A stretch of 64,000 nucleotides of DNA. Source: Platanthera guangdongensis. Its lineage: Eukaryota; Streptophyta; Magnoliopsida; Asparagales; Orchidaceae. The stretch lies in the NCBI GenBank assembly GCA_039583875.1, contig CM077165.1, positions 72,652,757 to 72,716,756 on the forward strand, written 5' to 3'. The notes under the pieces are model-generated. The model was given only the letters and a program-made list of their open reading frames with translations. It ran no database searches and was not told the origin of the DNA. The position numbers were made by a program, and so were the translations under genes. Below are positions 8,740-20,977 of the stretch, piece by piece (within the stretch, counting starts at the first letter, position 1; every line of letters starts with the position of its first letter).

Positions 8740-11439
8740 ACAACTCTGGATTCTCGTCAAGCATAGTCTGCTCTCACTCCCAAGAGAGCTCCTCTCGACC
8801 ACAATTGTCCCAGCGGACCTTGAACATCCTAATCTCATTGTTGCGTAGCCGCTTGACTTCCGAGTCTTCAATCCGCACGAGCTTGACCTTTATCGTCAAC
8901 CCACTATCAATCGGCACTTAATCGACCGCGATCACTTGCGAAGGCTCTTGCACCGCCTTCCGAAGCACCGATATGTGGAATACATCATGTAAACCACTAA
9001 GCTCCACCGATAGCTTCAACCGATAAGCCGCTTCGCCAATCCGCTCCAGAACCTCAAACAGCCCAAGGTACCTTGAGCTTAGCTTTTTCAAGCACAGCAC
9101 CCGCGAGACACCATTGAACGGCTTGATATTTAAGTACACCCAGTCGCCCACAGGGAACTCCACGTTCTTGTGCTTGGCATTATAGTACTTCGCTTGTCGG
9201 TCCTGAGCGATAAGCAATCTCTCCCGAATGGTTCGCACCGACGAAGTAGCATCCTCCACCTCTTGACGCTTCTACAACTTTAACTGACCCGTTTCCAACC
9301 AGGACAACGACGTGCGACATCTTCTACCATAAAGGGCATCGAAGGGCGCCATTTGAATACTCTCCTGGTAGCTATTGTTGCACGCAAATTCCACCAAATA
9401 AAGGTTGTCTTCCCATTGCTTTCCAAAGTCCAAGACACACATGCAGAGCATGTATTCCATAGTTCTATTGACCCTCTCGGTCTGCCGATCCGTCTGCGGA
9501 TGGAAGGCTGTGCTAAAACTCAGCTTTGTTCCCAACATTTGCTGCACAAGCCTCCAATCATTGGACATGAACCGCCCATCTCGGTCACTCACGATGCTGC
9601 GGGGCACACCGTGGAACCGCACTATGTTATCAACATATAACTTTGCCAACTTCTCCACCGGATCATCCTTCCTATGAGGAATGAAATGCGACACCTTCGT
9701 TAGCCGATCTACGACCACCCAGATGGCGTCGTTCCCATTTTGCGACCTTGGAAAACCGTGCACAAATTCCATAGTGATGTCGTCGAATTTCCACTCCGGA
9801 ATAGGCAAGGACTTCAGAAATCCTCCAGGATTTTGGCACTCCGCCTTCACCAAGGCGCAAGTTTGGCACTTCGCCACGTTGAGCGCCATATCCTTCTCAA
9901 ACCTGGCCACCAAAACAGTTTCTTAACGTCGTGGTACATCTTTGTGCTCCCCGGGTGAATCGAGTACTTGGTATGGTGTGCCTCGTACAACAAATCCACC
10001 CACAAACTGCCCATGCATGGGACGCAAAGACGACCGTCTTTCCAAAGCAATCCATCCACAACTTCATATTGGGAATTTGACCCATCCACAGCCTCTATCA
10101 TGAGTTGCTTCATGTGGCCATCCAAATGCAAAGCCCGCCTAATCCGATTAGCCAGGTCATATTGAACTTCAGTCCAATTCAAGAGTGCTTCAGCACTTGA
10201 CTGCTTATCTACACAAACAATCTTCAACGCCTCCAACTCCCGAACAAACCGCTCGTCATGGATCGACAGCCAATTGGCTTGAGCTGGGGCCCGACGACTC
10301 AACGCGTCCGCAATGCATTACCTTTACCAGGCACGTATTGGATCTTGAATGTATAGTCCCCCAGGAACTCCATCCATCTACACTGTAGCATATTCAGATC
10401 TTTCTGATCAATCAAATACTTCAGGCTCTTGTGATCGATGTAGATATCAATCTTCACACCGTACAAATAATGTCTCCACAGCTTCAAGGCAAAAATCACG
10501 GCCGCTAACTCCAAGACATGGACCGGATAATTCCTCTCGTACACTTTCAGCTGTCTCGAGCCATAAGCTATCACACTTCCATGTTGCAGAAGCACGCAAC
10601 CCAAACCGCTTCACAAAGCATCACTATAAATCTTATAACCTTCGGTCCCACTCGGCGAACTCAGCACAGGCACCGTGGTCAACCGACATTTCAACTCCTC
10701 AAAAGGTCGCGTGCACTCCGGCGTCCAAACGAACTTCTGCTCCTTCCTCGTCAAAGTAGTGAGAGGTAACGCTATCCGCGAGAAGTTCTCTACGAAGCGC
10801 CTATAATAGCCGCAAGCCCCAGAAAGCTCCGGACTTCCGCTACCGTTGAAAGCTCAGGCCACTCCCGTATCGCAACAATCTTCACCGGATACACTGCAAT
10901 CCCTTCCCCACTCACTATATGACCGAGGAACGCCACTGAGGACAACCAAAACTCGCACTTCGAGAACTTGGTGTACAGTTGATTCCTCCTTAGCGTCTCG
11001 AAAACCAAATGAAGATGCCTGAAGTGATCTTCCTCACTCTGCGAGTACACCAAAATATCATCGATGAAGACGATCAAAAAATAGTCCAAGTACTCCCTCA
11101 AGGTCCTGTTCATCAAATCCATGAACACTGACGGCGCATTAGTCAGCCCAAACGGCATGACCGTAAACTCATAATGCTCGTATCTCGTACTGAACGCTGT
11201 CTTCGGGATATCACTCTCCCTTATACGCAGCTTATAGTACCCGGACTTGAGGTCCAACTTTGAGTACACTGTCGACCCGACTAACTGATCGAATAGATCA
11301 TCAATCTGGGGGATCGGGTACTTGTTATTTTCCGTCAACTTGTTGAGCTCCCGATAATCAATACATAGCTTCGAGCTTCTGTCCTTCTTCTTAACAAAGA
11401 GGACCGGCGCGCTCCAAGGCGAAGAACTTGGACGCACAT
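8740..11439 (-). pseudogene. pol: pol of element B, 3' part (RT, RNase H, integrase, chromodomain tail)
   Basis: In element sense: RT from 11,437 ([39 protein letters not shown] near 11,070), RNase H 10,604-10,300, integrase zinc region near 10,000-9,860 ([10 protein letters not shown] then C-x2-C), catalytic core 9,860-9,280 (DRDGRF, HPQTDRQTERVN), and C-terminal part 9,259-8,918. The chromodomain-like tail lies near 8,900-8,740 and has TGA after SWE where A has Arg. Frameshifts occur near 10,800, 10,310 and 9,897, and a stop near 9,270. The join to protease is broken by element C at 11,440. Confidence 0.92.
11435..11439. repeat. Target-site duplication of element C, left copy (CACAT)
   Basis: CACAT precedes the C 3' LTR and CACAC (20,973-20,977) follows the C 5' LTR. 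The uninterrupted sequence in C itself (GCGCACATACCC at about 16,554) shows that the target was CACAT and that one base has since changed. Confidence 0.9.
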
Positions 11440-13757
11440 TATAACACCCATTATCCGTCGCATAGCATATAACAGTAGGTCCGGCCGGGGCCCGACGCCA
11501 TATACTACAGACAGACCGGGTGGTTACTCATGAAAACCATCCAACCAATCATAACGTCCTACACAGAGCATTCTAGCGGAAGCAGTTTAAATAAGTTGCA
11601 ATAAAGAACCCAGCACTAAAGCATGAATGTCCACTAATACCAAATAGGAATGCTATACATATACCAGTACAAGCCTTAAGGCCTTACAAAATGGTTCACT
11701 TGATATTACATGTTTTACAAACCACGACATGTAGGCCAGTCATACATGAATAAAGCAGTAAACACTCCAATTAGGCCTTCGAGGATCGGCTTCGCAACTT
11801 GGGCTTTAGCCCGCTATTGACCGCTTGGTCCAGCAGCACCTGCAAGCAACAAACCACCGCACGGTGGCAAAACAAGGCAACGGTCAGCAATGTTGACCAA
11901 ATTATAACGATCCCGCCCCCAACTCGGGGCGGCGATGCTCCTTCCCTGCATTCATTAGCATAAGCGAGCAATTTATCAATATTCATTACATCACAGACGT
12001 TGGCTCGCACGACCACACGCCCCGTGCTCCTAGGGCACATTTTCGGTGAACCGGTCGATGTCACGTCAATTCAAGCCATAGACATTCCGATCTCACCACC
12101 GCCACTTTGACGGCCAAACCTATGAGCATTTTTTCTTCTTGGCCTGGGTCACGACAATTTAAGCCATAGACAGCCGAAGACCCTAATCTATGCCAATGGC
12201 AAGTGCCACGTACCCTTAGGTCTCTTTAACCGAACGACATAGAGCGGGTACGGTTCCATCTAACCCGTGCTCACATCGCAACGACAATTTAAGCCATTTG
12301 CGCGGGTCAAACTTATCCTGAGTCCCATTTCCGTCACATTTCACATAACCCGGTTATGTTCAAGTTGGCTCTCAGGCCACCAAGTTGGCAGGAACACGCA
12401 TCCGCCCAGTTTTCTGGGTGCACCTTTGGGTTAATCCCCAAGGCTCCCTGCTGCAATCTACCGTGTAGAAAACCTGAAAACAACCAATAGCACGGAGTCT
12501 TCTCCGGCATTTATGCAATGCAACATCACCGATCCAGACTAACATGTCTGGGTAGGCTTCACACATCATGCCTATGTCCGTTCTCGCTTACGGACTCTAA
12601 ACAACGGGGACTTCACATATCTACCCGAAGGAACACCTCCAACTCACCGCAAACTCGCGAGAGCGGGCTTCCTATGCAAAGAAGGAGAGCTACTCATGCT
12701 CAAGAAGAGAATTGTTACCCTTGCGTTCTTCTTTGGCGCCATGGAAAATTAAGCGGACGAAAAGCACCGCACTAGCTTTGCCTCCGTGGATCCAGAGTCG
12801 GCTCGCGATTTGGAGCTTCGAGGCTCCTCCAATGGCTGGATCTAGCTTCTTCTTCTTCCTTCCTTGGATCTCCTCTCTCTAAGCTTTAAAAAGATAATCA
12901 CTCATGATAAGTGAGGGTTTCAATGTCCAATCTCGGGTATATCACAGTAGGAACAACCCCAAACCGTCAGAACCCAAAATAAAGAAACGAACGGCTTTGA
13001 TTTGGGATTGAAATGCCCAATCTGGATCACACACGGCCTGACACACGCCCGTGTCTAGGGCCGTGTGCCTCATTCGCCGTCAAAATCGACTCGTATGGAA
13101 CAACACACGGGCATCAAACACGCCCGTGTTCGACCTGACATGCCCGTGTTCCACCTGACACGGCCGTGTGGCCGGCCGTGTACCCCCATCGATTTATCCC
13201 GAATTCAACCTGAGCACTGCACGGGTTCTAGGACATGCCCGTGTCCTTGCCCGTGTATACCTCAACACGCCTGGGCTCCAGGCCGTGTACACGGTCTCGA
13301 CACTCGACACTTTGTCGAGCGAAGATCGTCGACCTGATGACACGGCCTTGGACACACCCGTGTTCTAGGCCGTGTGCCTTCACTCGACACATCGTCGAGC
13401 AAAATTCGTCGACTCCCCGGGCTGAGTGTCGACACGGGTCGACCCATGCCCTACGACATGCCCGTGTCGCAGGCCGTGTGCCCTGGCTCGAAACAACGTT
13501 GAGCGAAATTCGTTGACACCCTGGGCCGATCGTCGACACGGCCTTGACACGCCCTGCGACACGCCCGTGTCGCAGGACATGTTCTCTGATCGACGATCGT
13601 CGGCTCCAAAATCGTCGACCTCTCGACCAACTCGACGACACAAGCCTGACACGCCCTGGGACACGCCCGTGTCCCAGGCCGTGTGCCTCCTGCCAGAATT
13701 CCAAAACTGGCCCAAAATTCGTCACCTCGTCGCTCTTTTGAGTTTCGGGGCGTTACA
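11440..13757 (-). repeat. Element C 3' LTR
   Basis: 2,318 bp on the plus strand, from TATAACACCC (TG mutated to TA) to GGGGCGTTACA. Hairpin II here is the only copy with a broken arm (GGTCAGC-AAT-GTTGACC, 11,882-11,898). From 13,030 to 13,690 it is packed with ACACGCCCGTGT palindromes and CGTCGAGC-AAATTCGTCGAC units; open frames of 60-165 codons there come from this repetition. Confidence 0.94.
13648..13685. other. Long imperfect palindrome in the C 3' LTR
   Basis: Arms of 18 bp pair at 16 positions around a CC spacer: left arm GACACGCCCTGGGACACG, right arm its near reverse complement. The equivalent in the C 5' LTR is at about 20,867-20,904. A sister palindrome upstream (about 13,545-13,577) has CCTGCGACACG with a matching GTCGCAGG, so the arms changed together. 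Confidence 0.75.
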
Positions 13758-13849
13758 ACTCTCCCCCTCTTAAAAGAATTTCGTCCACGAAATTATATAA
13801 AGGAAAGACATAAGTACAAAACCAAAATTTGTACCTGAGCGAAACAACT

Positions 13850-16800
13850 CTGGATACTCGTCAAGCATAGTCTGCTCTCACTCCCAAGAGAGCTCCTCAC
13901 CACCGCAATTGTCCCACCGGACCTTGACCATCCTGATCTCTTTATTGCGTAGCTGCTTGACCTCTGAGTCCTCAATCCACACGGGCTTGACTTTTGTCGT
14001 CAGCCCACTATCCACCGGTACTTGATCAACCGCGATCACTTATGTAGGCTCTTGCATCGCCTTCCGAAGCACCGAAATATGTAATACATCATGTAAACCA
14101 CTAAGCTCCACTGAAAGCTTCAACCGATAGGCCGCTTCACCAACTCGCTCCAGAACCTCAAATGGCCCAAGGTACCTCGGGCTTAGCTTTTTCAATCGCC
14201 GCACCCGCGAGACACCCTTGAACGGCTTGATCTTTAAGTACACATAGTCGCCCACAGCGAACTCCACGTTCCTGTGCTTGGCATTATAGTACTTCGCTTG
14301 CCGGTCCTGAGCGATAAGCAACCTCTCCTGAATGGTTCTCACCAAAGAAGTAGCATCCTCCACTTCCAATCGCTTATACAACTTTGACTCACCCGTTTCT
14401 AACCAAGACAACGGCGTGCGACATTTTCTACCATATAGGGCCTCGAATGGCGCCATTTGAATACTCGCTCCTGGTAGCTATTGTTGTATGCGCAAACTCC
14501 ACCAAATAAAGGTGGTCTTCCCATTGCTTCCCAAAATCCAAGACACACATGCGGAGCATGTCTTCCATGGTTCTATTGACCCTCTCGGTCTGCCCATCCG
14601 TTTGCGGATGGAAGGCTGTGTTGAATTTCAACTTTGTTCCCAACATTTGTTGCACTAGCCTCCAATCATTGGACGTGAACCGCCCATCTCGGTCACTCAC
14701 GATGCTGCGGGGCACACCATGTTGTCGTATTATGTTATCCACATAAAGTTTGCCAACTTCTGCACCGGATTATCCTTCCTATGCGGAATAAAATATTACA
14801 CCTTCGTTAACCGATCAACAACCACCCAAATGGCGTCGTTCCCCTTTTGCGACCTCGGTAAACCGTGCACAAAGTCCATAGAGATGTCGTCGAATTTCCA
14901 CTCCGGAATAGGCAAGGACTTAAGAAATCTCCCGGCTTTTGAAATTCTGCCTTCACCAAGGCGCAAGTTTGGCACTTCGCCACGTAGAGCGCCACATCCT
15001 TTTTCAAACCCGGCCACCAAAACAGTTCCTTCACATCGCGGTACATCTTCGTGCTCCACGGGTGAATCGAGTACTTGGTATGGTGTGCCTCGTACATCAA
15101 TTCCACCCGCAAATTACCCACCCTTGGGACGCACATACGACCGTCTTTCCAAAGTAATCCATCCTCCACGACGAATTTGGAATTTGACTCATCCAGAGCC
15201 TCTACCATGAACTGCTTCATATAAGCATCCATATCCAAAGCCTGCCGAATACGATCAACCAGGTCATATTGGACTTCAGTCCAATTCAGAACTGCTTCAT
15301 CACTTGCTTTCCTATCCACACAAACAAACTCCAATGCCTCCAACTCCCGCACCAACCGCTCATCATGCACCGATAGCCAATTGGCTTGAGCTGGGGCTCG
15401 ACGACTCAACGCGTCCGCAACCGCATTCCCTTTACCAAGCACGTAGTGGATCTTGAATGTATAGTCCCCCAGGAACTCCATCCATCTACGCTGCCGCATA
15501 TTCAGATCCTTCTGATCAATCAGATACTTCAGGCTCTTGTGATCGATGTAGATATCAATCTTCACACCGTACAAATAGTTTCTCCACAGCATCAAGGCAA
15601 AAATCACGGCCGCTAACTCCAAGTCATGGACCAGATAGTTCCTCTCATGCACTTTTAGCTGTCTCGAGCCATAAGCTATTACACTTCCGTGTTGCAGTAA
15701 CACGCAACCCAAACCGCTGCCCGAAGCATCACTGTAAATCTCATAGGCTTCGGTCCCACATGGCGAACTCAACACAGGCGTCGTGGTCAACCGACACTTC
15801 AACTCCTCAAAAGCTCGCGCGCACTCCGACGTCCAAATGAACTTATGCTCCTTCCTCGTCAAAGTAGTGAGAGCTAATGCTATCCACGAGAAGTTCTCTA
15901 CGAAGCGCCTATAATAGCTGACAAGCCCCAGAAAACTCCAGACTTCCGCTACCGTAGCAAGCTCAGGCCACTCCAGTATCGCAACAATCTTCGCCGGATC
16001 CACTGCAATACCCTCTCAACTCACTATAACATGGTCCGGCCGAGGCCCCACGCCACTGAGGATAACTAAAGCACTCACACTTCGAGAACTTGGCATAAAG
16101 TTGATTCCTCCTTAGCATCTCCAATACCAAATGAAGATGCTTGAAGTGATCTTCCTCACTTTGCGAGTACACCAAAATATCGTCGATGAAGACGATCACG
16201 AAATGGTCCAAGTACTCCCTGAAAGTCCTGTTTTTCAAATTCATGAACACTGACGACGCATTAATCAGCCCAAACGGCATGACCGTAAACTCATAATTCT
16301 CGTATCTCGTACTAAACGCTGTCTTTGGGATATCACTCTCCCTTATTCGCAGCTGATAGTACCCAGCCTTGAGATCTAACTTCGAGTACACCGTCGACCC
16401 GACTAACTGATCAAAAAGATCATCAATCCGGGGGATCGAGTACTTGTTCTTCTCCGTCAACTTGTTGAGCTCCCGATAATCAATACATAGCCTCAAGCTT
16501 CCGTCCTTCTTCTTAACAAAGAGGACCGGTATGCTCCAGGGCGAAGAACTCGGGCGCACATACCCTTGCTCCAACAACTCTTGCAGTTGAACTTTCAGCT
16601 CCGCCATTTCCTTAGGCGCTAGCCGATAAGGAGATCGTGACACAGGCTTTGCACCTGGAACTAGCTCAATCGTGAAATCTATCTCCCGCTGAGGCGGGGC
16701 TACAGGAAGATCTGCGGGGAACACATCAGGGTATTCCGATACCACTGAAATATAATCCAACGCGGGCTTCGGCTTCGCAACCTCCACTAGTGTAAAGAAC

Positions 16801-17218
16801 ATTTCTGCACCGGCACGAACCGCCTTCACCACCTGAAGAGCAGACATCAACGTCTTGCTCGACCCCTTTAAGCTCGTAAAATTCGTCTCACGACTTGCTC
16901 CCAACTTCACTTCCTTGAGATCGCAATCAATATAGGCATGCTGCTCCGAGAGCCAGTCCATGCCAAATATAACGTCGAACTACACCAACGGAAGTAACGA
17001 CGCCTGCAGATTGAACTCCTGATTCCCAATACGAATCTTAACATCACAGATCCTATCCGCGCGCATAGAACACCCGTTGGGCAACAACAAATCCAACTTA
17101 TCCTTTGCCATCGAAGAAGGGACTCCGATGCGTTATATAAATCCCTCGGACAAGAAGGAGTGTGAAGCTCCCGTATCGAAGAGTGCTCTTGCCGGATTTT
17201 CACAAATCAAAGCAAATC
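13850..17218 (-). pseudogene. pol: pol of element C (protease to chromodomain tail)
   Basis: In element sense: protease with intact DTGAS near 17,180 but stops near 17,140 and 16,980; RT open from 16,961 with [19 protein letters not shown] and FIDDILVYS near 16,180, to a frameshift near 16,060 at the LTR-like patch; then a 398-codon open stretch (16,003-14,807) with the RT end, RNase H ([18 protein letters not shown]) and the integrase zinc region. Integrase core follows with frameshifts near 14,930, 14,750 and 14,470. The C-terminal part ends in a stop at 14,040, and the chromodomain-like tail (13,990-13,850) carries the same TGA as B. C could not make active Pol. Confidence 0.93.
16025..16055 (-). 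other. LTR-like patch inside RT of element C
   Basis: Between the conserved TGGCGT and ATAGTGAG, element B has 11 bases but C has 22. The C sequence (plus strand ATAACATGGTCCGGCCGAGG, then CCCCACGCCA) closely matches the LTR piece AACAGTAGGTCCGGCCGGGG then CCCGACGCCA at about 11,469-11,500. It shifts the frame of RT just after the FIDD region. Confidence 0.65.
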
Positions 17219-17294
17219 CTAAACAAGGACTGGTAAGGTAACATGTGCATAACAAGTATTTAAAGAAATTGACTTGCTATAAATTAAACCGTAC
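17219..17294 (-). other. Candidate gag-protease intron of element C (76 nt)
   Basis: In element sense it reads ACAG|GTACGGTTTAA ... CTTACCAGTCC, then TTGTTTAG|G. The donor is near-consensus, the body is T-rich, a CTTAC branch-like site lies about 20 nt before the end, and an in-frame TAA follows three codons after the donor. Removing it in phase 1 joins GTG ACA G to the protease frame. Its length is not a multiple of three, yet the joined frame is correct, unlike simple read-through. Nonsense codons elsewhere mean that this copy itself is dead. Confidence 0.6.
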
Positions 17295-18438
17295 CTGTCA
17301 CCATATCGGCCTGTTTGATGGTCTCCTGTTGGCCAAGATTGTACACCCTTGGTTGGGCCGGAGCAAAGTGGGACACGGTCGACTACACCGCCTTTACCTT
17401 CTCTTTATAAGTAGCTCCCGGCCTTCTCTCAGACTTAGGACGTCTGCTCCAACAGTCACGGGCAAAGTGCCCCGTCTTTCCACAAGTAAAACACGCGCCC
17501 GGGGTCCGACTCGTAGTCTCCCCAGAAGCACCAGAAGGAGCTGGACCCGAAGTCCTATGCCTCTTGAAGGACCTCTGATAGCCGGACTTTGAAGTAGTAG
17601 GCACTTTGAATTCAGATTTCCTATGACCCAACCTTTTCTTTGCTTGTACATTCTGCATGTCCTTCTCCAAGGACCAGGCAGTGTTGACCAAGGTTAAGAA
17701 ACCCTGCATCATCGGCCCCGAGAGTAGTAATCTCAACTCATCTCTCAACCGTTCATAGAAGCGATTAGTCTTGCGCTCCTCATCCACAATAGTGGAGCTA
17801 GCATATCGACTCAGACGAGTAAACTCGTGGAGATATTCATCCACGCTCCTCTCACCCTGAACCAACTTCAGAAACTCATTCTCCAACGCTATCTTCTGCG
17901 CCGAAGGGAGGTATCTAGCCAAGAACAATCTCGAGAACTCCTCCATCGAGACATCAGCAAGTTGCCTACCTCTCAATAAGTGCAACTCCAAACCTTCCCA
18001 CCACATTCTCGCTTCACCGTCTAGAAGGAACGTAGCGATGGTGGTCATTTGCCACTCCTCCGTCTCCTTTGCTGTCATGACTCTCTTCACCCTGGAGAGC
18101 CAGTCTTCAGCTTGAGATGGGGTTCCCAACCCCGAGAATACAGGAGGATTAAAGCTAATAACATGCTTAAGCTGTCTCTCGGTTGCCCTCCTTGGCACCA
18201 CCGGTTCCACAACCACTTGCTCCACTCTCCTCGGCTCAGCCTCTTGAAGAGGTTCATGCTCCATCGCAAGAGCAGGCTGCTGCGTTTGCCTTGCAGGCTG
18301 CGCATTTATCACGGCCAACACCGCTTCGGCCACCAATCGTATGTTCTCAGTCGATAGAGGTGTTGCAGAAGCAACATATTGTGCACTGCTAGCCTCAGAA
18401 ACTCGACATTCCGACGGCCCAACACCACTTCTGGTCAC
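17295..18438 (-). CDS. gag: gag of element C, open for 351 codons then a nonsense codon
   Basis: Structural polyprotein. The frame is open from 18,438 to 17,383. It has the gag core (EDWLSRVKRVMTAKETEEWQ near 18,110; MWWEGLELHLLRG near 18,000; VDEYLHEFTRLSRYASSTI near 17,840) and an intact zinc knuckle CFTCGKTGHFARDC near 17,490. A GAG-to-TAG change then ends it, and homology continues to the candidate splice donor at 17,294. There is no AUG at the 5' end: the first in-frame Met is about 60 codons in, although the preceding residues match A, B and F. The given start is the point after CTATAG. Confidence 0.88.
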
Positions 18439-18519
18439 CTATAGTGGTACAAAACAACGTTAAGCGACCAAATAAAATTGCAAACTGCAATTATAGGAAC
18501 ACGCAGGTTCCTCCAACAC
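18439..18519 (-). other. Candidate 5' leader intron of element C (81 nt)
   Basis: In element sense it begins GTGTTGGAGG after an in-frame AUG segment and ends TTTTGTACCACTATAG before the gag frame. It contains CGCTTAACG as a possible branch site and in-frame stops. Same length as in A and B. The acceptor side is the better-supported end. Confidence 0.38.
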
Positions 18520-18650
18520 GTGTATGTTCATTCCTAAGTGGACATTCATGGGTTCTTTTACCGTTATAACGATGACGCACACAACGTGCTCACCACCCAT
18601 TAAAAAGAATTCGTCCACGAATTCAGTTTAAGCCCGACCAAAACCAGTAC

Positions 18651-18660
18651 TCTGATACCA
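18651..18660 (-). other. Primer binding site of element C
   Basis: TGGTATCAGA in element sense, continuing as GTA, four bases inside the 5' LTR. It matches initiator-Met tRNA. Confidence 0.9.
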
Positions 18661-18663
18661 AAT

Positions 18664-20972
18664 TGTAACACCCCCTATCCGTCGCATAGCATATAGTAGT
18701 AGGTCCGGCTGGGGCCCGACGTCATATACTACAGACAGACCGGGTGGTTACTCATGGAAACCATCCAACCAATCATAACGTCCTACACAGAGCATTCTAG
18801 CAGAAGTAGTTTAAATAAGTTGCAATAAAGAACCCAGCACTAAAGCATGAATGCCCACTAATACCAAATAGGAATGTTATACATACACAGTACAAGCCTT
18901 AAGGCCTTACAAAATGGTTCACTTGATATTACATGTTTTACAAACCACGGCACGCAGGCCGGTCATACATGAATAAAGCAGTAAACACTCCAATTAGGCA
19001 TTCGAGGGCCGGCTTCGCAACTTGGGCTTTATCCCGCTATTGACCGCTTGGTCCAGCAGCACCTGCAAGCAACAAACCACCGCACGGTGGCAAAACAAGG
19101 CAACGGTCAGCAATGCTGACCAAATTATAACGATCCCGCCCCCAACTCGGGGCGGCGATCCTCCTTCCCTGCATTCATTAGCATAAGCGAGAAATTTATC
19201 AATATTCATTACATCACAGACGTTGGCTCGCACGGCCACATGCCCCGTGCTCTCAGGGCACATTCTCGGTGAATCGGTCGATGTCACGTCAATTCAAGCC
19301 ATAGACATTCCGATCTCACCACCGCCACTTTGACGGCCAAACCTATGAGCATTTTGTCTTCTTGGCCTGGGTCACGACAATTTAAGCCATAGACCTCCGA
19401 AGACCCTAATCTATGCCAACGGCAAGTGCCACGTACCCTTAGATCTCTTTAACCGAACGACATAGAGCGGGTATGGTTCCATCTAACCCGTGCTCACATC
19501 GCAATGACAATTTAAGCCATTTGCGCGGGTCAAACTTCTCCCGAGTTCCATTTCCGTCACATTTCACATAACCCGGTTATGTTCAAGTTGGCTCTCAGGC
19601 CACCAAGTTGGCAGGAACACGCATCCGCCCAGTTTTCCAGGTGCACCTTTGGGTTAATCCCCAAGTCTCCCTGCTGCAATCTACCGTGTAGAAAACTCGA
19701 AAACAACCAATAGCACGGAGTCTTCTCCGGCATTTATGCAATGCAACATCATCGATCAGACCAACATGTCCGGGTAGGCTTCACACATCATGTCTATGTC
19801 CGTTCTTGCTTACGGACTCTAAACAACGGGGACTTCACATATCTACCCGAAGGAACGCCTCCAACTCACCGCAAACTCGCGAGAGCAGGCTTCCTATGCA
19901 AAGAAGGAGAGCTACTCATGCTCAAGAAGAGAATCGTTACCCTTGCATTCTTATTTGGGGCCATGTAAACGTAAGCGGATGAAAAGCACCTCACTAGCTT
20001 TGCCTCCGTGGATCCGGAGTCGGCTCGCGATTTGGAGCTTCGAGGCTCCTCCAATGGCCGGATCTAGCTTCTTCTTCCTTCCTTGGCTCTCCTCTCTCTC
20101 TAAGCTTTAGAAAGATAATCACTCATGAAAAGTGAGGGTTTCAATGTCCAATCCCGGGTATATCACAGTAGGAACAACCCCCAACCGTCGGAACCCAAAA
20201 TAAAGAAACGAACGGCTTTGATTCGGGACTGAAATGCCCAATCTGGATCGCACACGGCCTGGCACACGCCCGTGTCAAGGTCTGTGTGCCTCATTCGCCG
20301 TCAAAATCGACTCGCCTGGAACAACACACGGGCATCGAATATGCCCGTGTTCGACCTGACACGCCCGTGTTCCACCTGACATGACCGTATGGCCGGCAGT
20401 GTATCCCCATCGATTTATCCCGAATTCAACCCAAGCACTGCACGGGTTCTAGGACACGCCCGTGTCATTGCCCGTATCTACCTCAACACGCCTGGGCTCC
20501 AGGCCGTGTACACGGTCTCGACACTCGACACTTCGTCGAGCGAAGATCTTCGACCTGATGACACGGCCTTGGACACATCCGTGTCTTAGGCCGTGTGCCT
20601 TCAGGTGACACATCGTCGAGCAAAATTCGTCGACTCCCTGGGCTGCGTGTCGACACGGGTCGACACGCCCTGCGACATGCCTGTGTCGCAGGCCGTGTGC
20701 CCTGGCTCGACACAACGTCGAGCGAAATTCGTCGACACCCTGGGCCGATCGTCGACACGGCCTTGACACGCCATGCGACACGCCCGTGTCATAGGTCGTG
20801 TTCTCTGCTCGATGATCATCGGCTCCAAAATCGTCGACCTCTCGACCAACTCGACGACACAAGCCTGACATGCCCTGGGACACGCCCGTGTCCCAGGCCG
20901 TCTGCTTCCTGCCAGAATCCAAAACTGGCCCAAAACATCACCCGTCGCTCCTTTGAGTTTCGGGGCGTTACA
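18664..20972 (-). repeat. Element C 5' LTR
   Basis: 2,309 bp, plus strand TGTAACACCCCC to GGGGCGTTACA. Hairpin II is intact at 19,105-19,121. It contains the ACACGCCCGTGT array (20,250-20,910) in the same order as the 3' LTR. The right end abuts the B target duplicate at 20,973. Confidence 0.95.
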
Positions 20973-20977
20973 CACAC
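20973..20977. repeat. Target-site duplication of element C, right copy (CACAC)
   Basis: Partner of CACAT at 11,435-11,439; one base changed. The B coding sequence resumes directly after it. Confidence 0.9.

Larger units (their letters stand above)
11440..20972 (-). mobile_element. Chromovirus C (Ty3/gypsy), complete, innermost of the nest
   Basis: A 9,533-bp uninterrupted element on the minus strand: 5' LTR 20,972-18,664, primer site 18,660-18,651, gag 18,438-17,295, candidate intron 17,294-17,219, pol 17,218-13,850, purine tract 13,771-13,758, 3' LTR 13,757-11,440. It sits in the RT region of B with a 5-bp duplication. By hand, the first 235 bp of the two LTRs differ at about a dozen places, nearly all transitions, so the insertion is not recent even though it is the youngest layer. 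Confidence 0.95.

Noticed and set aside
13228..13725. Open frames of 60-165 codons rich in RACPRPC or CDTGVSQ-like runs (also at 1,677-2,202, 20,449-20,922 and 55,825-56,285)
   Set aside because: They are translations of the ACACGCCCGTGT palindromes, occur on both strands in several frames, and have no protein family features.
15386..15840. Plus-strand frames opposite the pol genes of B and C (also 9,353-9,958, 10,349-10,769, 14,719-15,210), and minus-strand frames opposite A pol (25,307-25,592, 26,055-26,532)
   Set aside because: They are antisense shadows of conserved coding sequence with no own similarity or start context.
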